Part shown: positions 16,191-24,673 of the stretch, piece after piece
Numbering within the stretch: the first letter of the stretch is position 1
Layout: every line of letters starts with the position of its first letter
Assembly: GCA_013297885.1 (NCBI GenBank)
Contig: JAAFIR010000009.1
Location: 67,001 to 131,000, forward strand
DNA length: 64,000 bases
Reading direction: 5' to 3'
From: Leptospirales bacterium
Lineage (GTDB): Bacteria > Spirochaetota > Leptospiria > Leptospirales > Leptospiraceae
Translations under genes and position numbers: made by a program
The notes under the pieces: model-generated
Seen by the model: the letters and a program-made list of their open reading frames with translations, nothing else
The model's database searches: none
Told to the model about the DNA's origin: nothing

Positions 16191-17330
16191 ATGGCTGATA
16201 TAACTGAAGAACTGATTTATGAATATTGGGATTGTGATAAATGTGGTAAAAAAGAAATTAGAGGTGATCTTAGAGCTTGCATTTCATGTGGTAGTCCTCG
16301 CAATGAATCTATTAAATTTTATCTCCTTACTAGCAAAGAAGAAAAAGTTGAAGATATAAAACAATCTAATGAGTTCAAAGCAGGACCTGATTGGCTTTGT
16401 TCGTTTTGTAATACTTTAAATTCTGCAACAAAAGATTCTTGTTTATCTTGTGGTTCTTCTAAACTTGATTCTGAAAAAAATTACTTTGATATTCAAAAAT
16501 CTAAAGAAGAAAAATTAAATAAAAAAAATTTTGTTGAACCCCAAAAACAAACATCTTCTTTAAAAAAAATAATCACTTGGACAATAGCTGGGATTTCTAC
16601 TTTTATAGGCGGAATTTGTTTCCTAACAAAAACTCATGATGTTAAATTTCAGATGAAGTCTGTTAAATGGGAAATTACTGTTCCGGTTTCGAGATATATT
16701 AGAACAGAAAAAATAGATTGGGAAAATTCTTTAACTGGTGATAATATACAAAAAATTTCTTCCACAAAAGAAATTTTTTCTTATGAAGATAGACAAGTCG
16801 GAACAAAAACTGAAAGATACACTGATTCTGAAAGCTACCAATCAGGTTCAAAAAAAGAATGTAATACTAGTTATGAATCAACAGGTTCTGGTGCTTCAAA
16901 AAAAGTGACTAAATGTGAAAATGTTCCAACTTATTCCACTAGAAATGTTACTAAAACCAGAACAGTTCCTATGTATCAAAAATTTCCTATCTATGCAAAT
17001 AAAATTAAATACTTTTCAAGCTCATATGCTTTTTTGAGAAATTTTACTTTATCAGGTGTGGACAATTTACCTAAACGTCCAGATATTGAACTTAGTGTTG
17101 GTGCTGAAAACAAACCAGATAGAAAAGAAAATGAAATAAATAAATTTGAAGTTATATTTTCAAAACTAAATAAAGAAGATAAAGCTTTAGATAACCAAGC
17201 TTTTTTAGTAAGTGAAGATTTGTTTAAAACAAAATATTTACTTAACTCTGAGCATTTAAAAAAAGTAGATATATTTGATCGAATAACACCTGAAGAAGGG
17301 GAAGCACGACTAGAAGAAGACAAAAAATAA
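16191..17330 (+). CDS. Zinc-ribbon membrane protein of unknown function
   Basis: 379 residues. The N terminus has two four-cysteine zinc modules: CxxC-x11-CxxC at Cys15/18/30/33 (WDCDKCGK...RACISCGSP) and a second at about 70-88 (WLCSFCNTLNSATKDSCLSCGSS), both like RanBP2-type or double zinc-ribbon folds. A TM helix (about 125-146, IITWTIAGISTFIGGICFL) is followed by about 230 residues of beta-rich, tyrosine-containing sequence; a serine-, threonine- and lysine-rich insert lies at about 215-250. The zinc part would be cytosolic. No catalytic motif is seen. The gene is followed two bases later by an ABC ATPase start, so they are co-transcribed. Confidence 0.75.
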   Translation: MADITEELIYEYWDCDKCGKKEIRGDLRACISCGSPRNESIKFYLLTSKEEKVEDIKQSNEFKAGPDWLCSFCNTLNSATKDSCLSCGSSKLDSEKNYFDIQKSKEEKLNKKNFVEPQKQTSSLKKIITWTIAGISTFIGGICFLTKTHDVKFQMKSVKWEITVPVSRYIRTEKIDWENSLTGDNIQKISSTKEIFSYEDRQVGTKTERYTDSESYQSGSKKECNTSYESTGSGASKKVTKCENVPTYSTRNVTKTRTVPMYQKFPIYANKIKYFSSSYAFLRNFTLSGVDNLPKRPDIELSVGAENKPDRKENEINKFEVIFSKLNKEDKALDNQAFLVSEDLFKTKYLLNSEHLKKVDIFDRITPEEGEARLEEDKK

Positions 17331-17332
17331 TT

Positions 17333-18073
17333 TTGAAAAGTATTAAAATTAAAAATCTAAATTATGAAATTTCTGGAATTAAAATTTTAGAAGATATAAA
17401 TTTTAATATTTATAAAGAAAAAATTTCTGGTCTAATTGGAACTTCTGGTTCTGGTAAAACTACTTTATTACATATATTGCTCGGATTGATAAAACAAAGT
17501 TCTGGGGAAATAATTTATGAGGGTTTAGAAAAAAAATATTTTCCTAAAAATAAATTACAAGCAATTTTTCAAGATCCAATTTCTTATTTTAATCCCAATT
17601 TTACTTTAAAAGAAATTTTATTAGAACCTTTAGAAATTTATTTTAAAAATGAATTTGATAAAAAATGGAATTTAGCATTAGAATATTTAGATTATTTTTC
17701 TATTTCAAAATCTAGTTTAAATCAAAATATCAAAAATTTTTCTGGTGGTGAAATTCAAAGAATTTCATTTATTCGAATTTTATTAATTGAACCAGAATGG
17801 ATTTTAATGGATGAACCAATTTCCGGACTTGATCCAATCAGACGAAAAGATTCAATTTCCTTAATCAAAAAAATTCACCAAGAAAAAAAAATAAGTTTTT
17901 TTATTATTTCACATGACTTGGATTTTATTTCAGAAATTTCAGATTTTGTTTTTGTTATGCAAAAAGGAAAAATCATTGAAGAGGGTGACAAAAATTTATT
18001 TCAAAATCCAAAAACTAATTTTGTAAAAGAACTTAAAAATTCTAGAAACTTAGAGAATTTAAAAAAGGTCTAA
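17333..18073 (+). CDS. ABC transporter ATP-binding protein (DppF/OppF-like)
   Basis: 246 residues from a TTG start right after the previous stop. It is a single ATPase domain: Walker [10 protein letters not shown] (about 36-44), Q-loop [12 protein letters not shown], signature FSGGEIQR, Walker [14 protein letters not shown] and H-loop IISHD. The 'QDP..yfNP' Q-loop is typical of peptide or nickel importers (OppD/F, NikD/E). No permease is adjacent, so its partner must be elsewhere. Five bases separate it from clpB. Confidence 0.85.
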   Translation: MKSIKIKNLNYEISGIKILEDINFNIYKEKISGLIGTSGSGKTTLLHILLGLIKQSSGEIIYEGLEKKYFPKNKLQAIFQDPISYFNPNFTLKEILLEPLEIYFKNEFDKKWNLALEYLDYFSISKSSLNQNIKNFSGGEIQRISFIRILLIEPEWILMDEPISGLDPIRRKDSISLIKKIHQEKKISFFIISHDLDFISEISDFVFVMQKGKIIEEGDKNLFQNPKTNFVKELKNSRNLENLKKV

Positions 18074-18078
18074 TAATT

Positions 18079-20664
18079 ATGAACTTGGATAAAATCACTA
18101 GAAAATTGGGAGAAAACTTAAACCAAGCAATTCAGCTTACAAATAAAGAAAGAAATCCTGAGCAAACGGAAGAGCATTTATTGAGAGAAATTTTTTTTGA
18201 TAAAGCAGGTATGATTCCAATTCTTTTAAACAAACTTGAATTAAATATTATTTTATTTCAAGCTAAATTAGATTTATTTATTTCCAAACTTCCAAAAATA
18301 AATCGAAATCAAGGTGAAATGGTATTACCTTCTCCAGGGTTATTAAATTTATTAAAAAATTCTGAAATTGAAATGAAAGAGCTAAAAGATGAATTTTTAT
18401 CAACTGAACATATACTACTTGCGTTTTTAAAAAGTTCAAATTCTATTTTAAATCGAGAATTCAATTCTATTGGTCTAAATTATAAATTATTATTCAATAC
18501 ATTATTATCACTTAGAAAAGGAAAAACAATTATGGATGATTCTCCAGAATCAAAAATGGATAGCCTAAAAAAATTTGCTAAAGACTTAAATGCACTTGCT
18601 AAAAAAGGAAAGTTAGATCCAGTTATTGGTCGTGATGAAGAAATAAGAAGAATTGTTCAAATACTTTCTAGAAGAACAAAAAATAATCCAGTGATTATTG
18701 GTGAGCCAGGAGTTGGAAAAACTGCAATTGTAGAGGGACTTGCTTTAAAAATTGTTTCTGGTGATGTTCCAGATACAATCAAAAAAAAATCTATTTTTAC
18801 ACTTGATCTAGGAGCAATGATTGCAGGAGCAAAGTATAGAGGGGAATTTGAAGATAGATTAAAAGCACTTCTTGAAGAAGTAAAAAATTCTGATGGAAAT
18901 ATAATTTTATTTATAGATGAAATTCATACTCTTGTTGGTGCTGGGTCAACAGAAGGTTCACTTGATGCTTCAAATATGTTAAAACCGGCACTAGCACGTG
19001 GTGAGCTTAGATGTATTGGCGCAACCACTTTAAAAGAATACCAAAAGTATATTGAAAAAGACCAAGCCCTTGAAAGAAGATTTCAACCAATTTACGCTAC
19101 AGAACCAAGTATCGAAGAAACAATTATGATTCTTCGCGGGCTCAAAAATAATTACGAATTGCATCATGGAATTAGAATTAAAGATTCAGCATTAATTGCT
19201 GCAGCAAATTTATCCAATCGGTATATCACAGATAGATTTTTACCAGATAAAGCAGTTGATTTAATTGATGAAGCTTCAAGCAAAATGAGAATCGAACTAG
19301 ACTCCATGCCTGAAGGGATGGATAGAATGCAAAAAAAAATCCAAAGTTTAAAAATAGAAAGAGAGGCTTTAAAAAAAGAAAAAGATAAAGTTTCAGAAAC
19401 TAGATTAAATGAATTAGAAAATGAATTAAAAAATTCAGAAGAAGAATTTTCAATTTTATTATTAAAATGGAATTCTGAAAAAGATAAAATAAAAAAAATT
19501 AAATCTTTAAAAGAAGAATTTGAAAAGTACAAAAATTTAGAAAAAGAATTAGAACGGAATGGAGACTTTAACCAAGTTGCAGAAATTCGGTATGGAAAAT
19601 TAATTCAAATTGATAATGAAATTAAAGAACTCACTGAAAAATTAAACAAAGAGGAATCTGAAAATAAAATGCTACGTGAAGAAGTGACTGAAGAAGACAT
19701 TGCTTCAATTGTTTCTCGTTGGACTGGAATACCTGTTTCAAAAATGCTTCAAGGTGAAAAAACTAAACTTCTTGAAATTGAATCTAAACTCAAAGAAAGA
19801 ATTATTGGTCAAGATCATGCAATTTCTGTTTTATCAGAATCAATTCTTAGGTCACGTGCAGGGTTAAACGATCCAAAAAAACCAACTGGTTCGTTCTTAT
19901 TTCTTGGTCCAACTGGTGTTGGTAAAACTGAAACAGCTAAAGCACTTGCACTATTTTTATTTGATGATGAGCAAGCAATTATTAGACTAGATATGAGTGA
20001 GTTTATGGAATCACATTCAGTTGCGAAACTAATTGGTGCTCCTCCCGGATATATTGGTCACGATGAAGGTGGTCAACTCACAGAAAAAATTAGAAGACGA
20101 CCCTACTCTATTGTATTAGTTGATGAAATTGAAAAAGCTCATAGAGAAGTATTAAATATTTTTTTACAATTAATGGATGAAGGTCGTTTGACAGATAGTA
20201 AAGGAAGACTTGTAGATTTTAAAAATACAATAATCATTTTGACTTCAAATGTTGGATCTCAAATTATCCAAGATCCTGATCAGAATATAGAACAAAAAGA
20301 AAGAAATATGGATTTAGAATTAAAAAAGTTTTTTAAACCAGAATTTTTAAATCGTCTAGATGAAGTAATTTTATTTAATCCAATTACAGAATCTATGCTT
20401 TCCAAAATTGTAGAAATTCAATTAAGAGAATTAAAAGAAAAAGCAATAGAACAAGGAATTAATCTTAGTTTTTCAGATGAATTAAAAAAATATTTTTCTA
20501 CTGCCGGGTTTGATTCTGAATATGGAGCAAGACCACTAAAGAGATTGATTCGAAAAGAACTAGGAAACTCTTTAAGTAATTTTATTTTAAAAGGTGATTA
20601 TATTCCTGTTACAAAAGTTTTTGCAGATTATCTTTTTGGAAAAATTAATTTAAAGAAATTTTAG
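18079..20664 (+). CDS. clpB: ATP-dependent disaggregase ClpB
   Basis: 861 residues, full ClpB length. The N-terminal repeat domain covers 1-150. The first AAA+ module has Walker A GEPGVGKT (208-215) and Walker [13 protein letters not shown] long coiled-coil middle domain (about 410-540, many Lys/Glu heptads) distinguishes it from ClpA and ClpC. The second AAA+ module has GPTGVGKTE and [12 protein letters not shown], and a C-terminal D2-small domain contains [10 protein letters not shown]. It works with DnaK to resolubilise aggregates in the cytosol. The N-domain is less conserved than usual. The last 20 nt overlap the convergent hldC-like gene. No heat-shock operator (CIRCE) was seen upstream, where it is fused to an ABC gene. 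Confidence 0.96.
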   Translation: MNLDKITRKLGENLNQAIQLTNKERNPEQTEEHLLREIFFDKAGMIPILLNKLELNIILFQAKLDLFISKLPKINRNQGEMVLPSPGLLNLLKNSEIEMKELKDEFLSTEHILLAFLKSSNSILNREFNSIGLNYKLLFNTLLSLRKGKTIMDDSPESKMDSLKKFAKDLNALAKKGKLDPVIGRDEEIRRIVQILSRRTKNNPVIIGEPGVGKTAIVEGLALKIVSGDVPDTIKKKSIFTLDLGAMIAGAKYRGEFEDRLKALLEEVKNSDGNIILFIDEIHTLVGAGSTEGSLDASNMLKPALARGELRCIGATTLKEYQKYIEKDQALERRFQPIYATEPSIEETIMILRGLKNNYELHHGIRIKDSALIAAANLSNRYITDRFLPDKAVDLIDEASSKMRIELDSMPEGMDRMQKKIQSLKIEREALKKEKDKVSETRLNELENELKNSEEEFSILLLKWNSEKDKIKKIKSLKEEFEKYKNLEKELERNGDFNQVAEIRYGKLIQIDNEIKELTEKLNKEESENKMLREEVTEEDIASIVSRWTGIPVSKMLQGEKTKLLEIESKLKERIIGQDHAISVLSESILRSRAGLNDPKKPTGSFLFLGPTGVGKTETAKALALFLFDDEQAIIRLDMSEFMESHSVAKLIGAPPGYIGHDEGGQLTEKIRRRPYSIVLVDEIEKAHREVLNIFLQLMDEGRLTDSKGRLVDFKNTIIILTSNVGSQIIQDPDQNIEQKERNMDLELKKFFKPEFLNRLDEVILFNPITESMLSKIVEIQLRELKEKAIEQGINLSFSDELKKYFSTAGFDSEYGARPLKRLIRKELGNSLSNFILKGDYIPVTKVFADYLFGKINLKKF

Positions 20665-21136
20665 AATTTATTTTTTCGATTAATTTTGTTGTTGATTTAC
20701 CTTCTACAAAAGGGAGAATTATCACTTCTCCTCCAAAAGATTTTACAAGCTGATACTCTGGGAGTTTTTCTTTGTTATAATCTCCACCTTTTACATGGAT
20801 ATTTGGTTTGATTTTTGAAATTAAATTTAATGGAGTCTCTTCAGAAAATATACTCACATAATCTACAAAAAAAAGTGATGCAAGCATTATGGCTCTATCT
20901 GTTTCAAAATTGATTGGACGATTTTCCCCTTTTAATTTTTTTACAGATTGGTCTGAATTTAGTCCAATCCATAATATATCTCCAAGTTGTTTAGCTTCAT
21001 AGAGATAAGTCAAATGTCCTAAATGCAAAATATCAAAACATCCATTAGTAAAAATTATTTTTTTTTGGTGAAAAGTTTTTCTTGTAAGTTCAATTTCTGG
21101 TGTTAAAATTATTTTTTTTTGGATTTCAATAATCAT
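20645..21136 (-). CDS. hldC: D-glycero-beta-D-manno-heptose 1-phosphate adenylyltransferase
   Basis: 163 residues with the cytidylyltransferase/nucleotidyltransferase core: [21 protein letters not shown] (HxGH), [20 protein letters not shown] and [13 protein letters not shown]. It activates heptose 1-phosphate to ADP-heptose, a precursor for lipopolysaccharide core, in the cytosol. Its ATG overlaps the end of the kinase gene upstream, so this species keeps the two activities as separate proteins (HldA plus HldC) rather than as bifunctional HldE. It is also named RfaE2. Confidence 0.93.
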   Translation of the reverse strand: MIIEIQKKIILTPEIELTRKTFHQKKIIFTNGCFDILHLGHLTYLYEAKQLGDILWIGLNSDQSVKKLKGENRPINFETDRAIMLASLFFVDYVSIFSEETPLNLISKIKPNIHVKGGDYNKEKLPEYQLVKSFGGEVIILPFVEGKSTTKLIEKINSKISLN

Positions 21137-22131
21137 AATAATTTCCTGCGAATTAAATTTTCTTCTAATTCAGAAATAGTTACTGTTGAAGCACCAAGTT
21201 TTTCAACAACAATTCCAGCAGCTACATTAGAAAGAAGACTTGCTTCCAATTCATTTAACCCGCTTGAACGAAATGCAGTATAAATTGAAATTACAGTATC
21301 TCCTGCTCCAGTGACATCAAATACTTCTTTTGCTTCTGTTGGAATATGATAAATTTGATTTTGAAAAAGTAGAGACATCCCTTTTTCACCTCTTGTAATC
21401 ATCATTGATTTTGTTTCTAATCTTTTTGAAATTTCTTTTAGTGCAATTTCAATTTCTGAATCAGTTATTAATTTTTTTTGTAAAGCGGCACCAGCTTCAT
21501 GATGATTTGGAGTCATCAAATCAATTTTTTTGTATTTAAAAAAATGTCTTACTTGCGGATCAACAGTGATAATTTTTTTTTCTTTAATAGAATTTAAAAT
21601 CATCTCTTCAATTAGAAAATCTGAAAAAAAACCTTTATCATAATCTGATAAAATAATTCCTTGAGCTGATTTTAAACTTTTCAGAAATGTAGAAAATATT
21701 TTTTTTTCATCAGAATTTTTAAGTGGAATAATTTTTTCTTTATCAATTCTACAAATTTGTTGGTTAGATGCAATAATTCTAGTTTTTACAATTGTTGGAA
21801 TTTCTTTTTCAGAAACAAAATGAATTTCAGAATTTTTTAAATTTTCTTCCAAAAGTAAAGACTTCATTTTATCAGCATGAACATCTTTTCCCACTTTTGC
21901 AAAAAATTCTGTTTTTACACCAATTGCAGACAAATTTTTTATTACATTTCCAGCACCACCAAGAGTTTGTTTTTCATTTTTAATCAATACAACTGGAACT
22001 GGTGCTTCTGGAGAAATTCTTGTAACTTCTCCAAAATGGTATTCATCTAAAATTGCGTCACCTACTACCAAAACTTTTATAGTCTTTAAATTTTTTAAAG
22101 ATTCTTTAAATTTAATTTTATCTAATTTCAT
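21133..22131 (-). CDS. hldA: D-glycero-beta-D-manno-heptose 7-phosphate kinase
   Basis: About 332 residues of a PfkB/ribokinase-family enzyme: LVVGDAILDEYHFGEVTRISPEAPVPVV (substrate binding), GGAGNVIKNL, SDYDKGFF, TPNHHEAG and the anion-hole/catalytic DVTGAGDT. The VTRISPEAPVPV stretch is diagnostic for HldA. It makes heptose 1,7-bisphosphate. I start at ATG 22131; a TTG at 22137 would add two residues and overlaps the upstream gene slightly more. It forms an operon with hldC (4-nt overlap) and the 22118 gene. Confidence 0.93.
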   Translation of the reverse strand: MKLDKIKFKESLKNLKTIKVLVVGDAILDEYHFGEVTRISPEAPVPVVLIKNEKQTLGGAGNVIKNLSAIGVKTEFFAKVGKDVHADKMKSLLLEENLKNSEIHFVSEKEIPTIVKTRIIASNQQICRIDKEKIIPLKNSDEKKIFSTFLKSLKSAQGIILSDYDKGFFSDFLIEEMILNSIKEKKIITVDPQVRHFFKYKKIDLMTPNHHEAGAALQKKLITDSEIEIALKEISKRLETKSMMITRGEKGMSLLFQNQIYHIPTEAKEVFDVTGAGDTVISIYTAFRSSGLNELEASLLSNVAAGIVVEKLGASTVTISELEENLIRRKLL

Positions 22132-22741
22132 TCTCAAGTTTTAAAATGTAAAATAAGAAATTTTTGGAAATTGGATTTTTTTCTTGAATAAAAAAATTTT
22201 TGAGTTTTGATTCCCCAATTGGATACAAAAAAGAATGAGTTTCAGTTCTAATAAAAAATTTTCCTTTTCTATTTTTTAAATCTAATTCTTTGTATTTTTC
22301 AGAAATTAAATTTTGAACTTCTAGTTTTTTATTTAAAATTCCACCTGAAACTATGATTTCTTCTTTATCATTTTTTTCAGATAAATAAAAACTAAATTTT
22401 TCATCAAAAAAAATTTCTTTTAAAGAATCATGATCTAGTTTCAAACTTAAAACTGAATCTAATTCAAAAAATAACTTTAAATCCTCAATCTTTGATTTTT
22501 TGACTAAATCAATAAATAATTTTTGTTTTAATTTTAAAATTAATTTTTTATCGTATTTTTTATAATACAAAATTCCTTTTAAAAATAAAAAACCAAGTGA
22601 AATAAGGTTCATTTCATGTATCTCTAAAAAATTAGGCTTCATTTCCAACTCAAACAAAAATAAATTATCAAGAGCATAAATATCATTCTTTTTTAAGTTT
22701 GCAAACTGATTTTCAGAAAAATTTATATTTATCGAATTCAC
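22118..22741 (-). CDS. Hypothetical protein upstream of hldA
   Basis: 207 residues, lysine- and leucine-rich, without signal peptide, TM helix or cysteines. Two blocks recur: helical N-terminal part (LFELEMKPNFLEIHEMNLISLGFLFLKG) and a beta-rich C-terminal part with ISEKYKELDLKNRKGKFFIRTETHSFLYPIGES. No family was recognised. It overlaps the hldA start by 14 nt, so it is probably cotranslated with the heptose genes; a role in that pathway would be inference only. Confidence 0.6.
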   Translation of the reverse strand: MNSININFSENQFANLKKNDIYALDNLFLFELEMKPNFLEIHEMNLISLGFLFLKGILYYKKYDKKLILKLKQKLFIDLVKKSKIEDLKLFFELDSVLSLKLDHDSLKEIFFDEKFSFYLSEKNDKEEIIVSGGILNKKLEVQNLISEKYKELDLKNRKGKFFIRTETHSFLYPIGESKLKNFFIQEKNPISKNFLFYILKLENEIR

Positions 22742-22835
22742 TAATAATAATATCGGTTACAAAATCCGATTTTTACCTTGAAAGTTTTTATTTTCTGCTT
22801 TATCTTAATTTTCCGATAATTATTTTGGTTTAAAA

Positions 22836-24407
22836 ATGTCTGATTTAGCAAAGAGAGTAGTTGAACGTTCCGAAACAGGGGAATATAAATTCACTTCATA
22901 CGGTGAGTTTTTATCTTATTACCACGCCCATTTACAAATATTTAATAAGTTTATTACTGAAAAACCAATTCCACAAAAAGACAGAGATGAATTATACACA
23001 CGAATCAAAAATTTTATGGTTACAAACGTTAAAAAGACAGACCATTTTTTTGAAAAAATTACAGACTTTGCAACTTTCCTTCAAATCTCACCTGATAATT
23101 TAAAAACTTATATGAATCAAAATTTTGTAGAAGTTTTGAATCGTGTACAAGATAAATTAAAAGAACAAGAAATGGAGAAGCTCAGCTCCAAAAAAGATTT
23201 TGCTCATATCACAGATGAAATAGTTTTCAAACATGGAGATATTTTTCCTGTTGGACATAAGTTTGTGTTAAATGATAGTTTATTAGTGATTCAAAATCTA
23301 CAAACTGGTGAAGTCCTTAAACCACAAGGAATGCTAGGAGCAATTAAAGAAGACCAAATTAAAGAACAAGAAAAAATTGCTTCTCGTGTCACTCACCACA
23401 AACCTAAAGAAGCTGAATACCATGAAGAAACTTCCATTTTGGTTGAAATTTTTGATCTATATGCTGACACACTAACTGGAGAAAAATTAGAGTTAATCGA
23501 AGAATTTACTCAAAACTCTGAAGTGGATGAAAAAGATTCTGAACCTGAAAAAGAACCAAGTGATTTAGATGAAATTCAAGATTTACAATATGAAACAGAA
23601 CCAAAACAACAAGCAGTTGGATTACTTGATGATATTGAAGCATATGATAGAGAAATAACAAGCATCAATATTCCTTCCCTTAATTCTGGAAACACCCAAA
23701 TAAATATTCCAGCATTTAATTCCGGAAATACTCAAATCAATATGCCTTCAATTTCTGAGCCAGGACTTTTAGATGATATTGAAGAACAATACAAAACTAA
23801 AACGAATGTTCCAGTTTATGAAACAAATCCTCATTCAGATATTTTAGACTTACTAAACACAACCCCAACTGTTCAAGCAATCCCTGAAGAGCCAGATGAA
23901 GCAGATAAATTTATATACAAGAATTTTTCTGAAATCACCAAAACAATTCAAAATTATAAATTAGCAAATAATGTAGCTGGATACAATTCATGGATGGCTA
24001 CAGCTACTGATTTAGAAAAAACTTTTATTTCAATTAGAACAAATCTCAGTAAAGAAGCTCAAGGTCAAAGTTTTGATTGGAATAAATTTTATGAATCAAT
24101 TGAAGCTAGAACTAAATTTAAGAAAAAAACTGTTGAGAAATTAAAAATTAGAATTAAACATTTAGAACTCACTAAAACATACCTAGATATTGTTGCTAAA
24201 AATTTAAAAAACCAAACTGTAGAAATTTTAAATCTAGTTAAATCTGCTTGGCCACATATTGTTTTGTGTTTTGCTGATGCTCCAGATTATACATTAGTTG
24301 AAAGTAAATTAATCTCACTACTTGCAAAAATTAAAAACGAATCCCAACGACAACCAATTCAAAAAATTTTACTTCAAGCTATTTCAAAATTAAAAGAACA
24401 AGTTTAG
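22836..24407 (+). CDS. Conserved-looking hypothetical protein with acidic linker repeats
   Basis: 523 residues, soluble, with no signal peptide. Residues 1-205 form an ordered N-terminal domain (FTSYGEFLSYYHAHLQIFNKFITEK, helical; then DEIVFKHGDIFPVGHKFVLND, beta). Residues about 205-350 are an acidic low-complexity linker with repeated 'GLLDDIE' (three times) and three tandem 'INIPSLNSGNTQ'-like units of 10-11 residues. Residues 360-523 form a helical C-terminal domain (YKNFSEITKTIQNYKLANNVAGYNSW...). It resembles proteins annotated as hypothetical in Leptospira, judged from memory. It stands alone before a repeat element. Confidence 0.65.
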   Translation: MSDLAKRVVERSETGEYKFTSYGEFLSYYHAHLQIFNKFITEKPIPQKDRDELYTRIKNFMVTNVKKTDHFFEKITDFATFLQISPDNLKTYMNQNFVEVLNRVQDKLKEQEMEKLSSKKDFAHITDEIVFKHGDIFPVGHKFVLNDSLLVIQNLQTGEVLKPQGMLGAIKEDQIKEQEKIASRVTHHKPKEAEYHEETSILVEIFDLYADTLTGEKLELIEEFTQNSEVDEKDSEPEKEPSDLDEIQDLQYETEPKQQAVGLLDDIEAYDREITSINIPSLNSGNTQINIPAFNSGNTQINMPSISEPGLLDDIEEQYKTKTNVPVYETNPHSDILDLLNTTPTVQAIPEEPDEADKFIYKNFSEITKTIQNYKLANNVAGYNSWMATATDLEKTFISIRTNLSKEAQGQSFDWNKFYESIEARTKFKKKTVEKLKIRIKHLELTKTYLDIVAKNLKNQTVEILNLVKSAWPHIVLCFADAPDYTLVESKLISLLAKIKNESQRQPIQKILLQAISKLKEQV

Positions 24408-24417
24408 TTTTTTTTGG

Positions 24418-24537
24418 GGGCGATACTCGCTTCGCTGCTTCGCTGCTTCGCTGCTGTGCAGCTTTGCGAGTCCGTGCTTTTCGCTGCAATCTTTTTTTAA
24501 ACAATAAAAAAGGATTTCCGCTTCAATCACTATCGCT
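24418..24537 (+). repeat. Structured dispersed repeat, copy 4 with tandem octamer
   Basis: From GGGCGATACTCGC to CACTATCGCT. Three exact tandem copies of TTCGCTGC (24431-24454) sit between ACTCGC and GCGAGT, which can pair. The family modules CGTGCTTTTCGCTGCAATC and TTTCCGCTTCAATCACT follow. This copy is richer in G+C than anything around it. Confidence 0.8.
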
Positions 24538-24633
24538 TTTATACAATCTTCAAAAGAAATTTAAAATTAAGACTTGGTAATATTAAAAAATAATTTTTGT
24601 ACACAAATATTCAATTTAAATTCAAAAAACGTA

Positions 24634-24660
24634 TTGACTACACTGAATTTTTGATACAAT
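24634..24660 (+). promoter_or_regulatory. Probable sigma-70 promoter of the hybrid kinase
   Basis: TTGACT (24634-24639), a 15-bp spacer and TACAAT (24655-24660). The start codon is at 24674, giving a leader of only about 7 bases; the spacer is one to two bases shorter than ideal. Confidence 0.5.
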
Positions 24661-24673
24661 TTGAATTATTCTA

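Larger units (their letters stand above)
24408..24673. other. Intergenic region before the hybrid kinase
   Basis: 266 bases holding repeat copy 4 (24418-24537) and the probable promoter of the hybrid kinase (24634-24660). The remainder is AT-rich and shows no frame or RNA that I can support. Confidence 0.6.

Noticed and set aside
24431-24454. Tandem TTCGCTGC octamers considered as a CRISPR array
   Set aside because: Units are contiguous, eight bases long and have no spacers; no cas genes are near.
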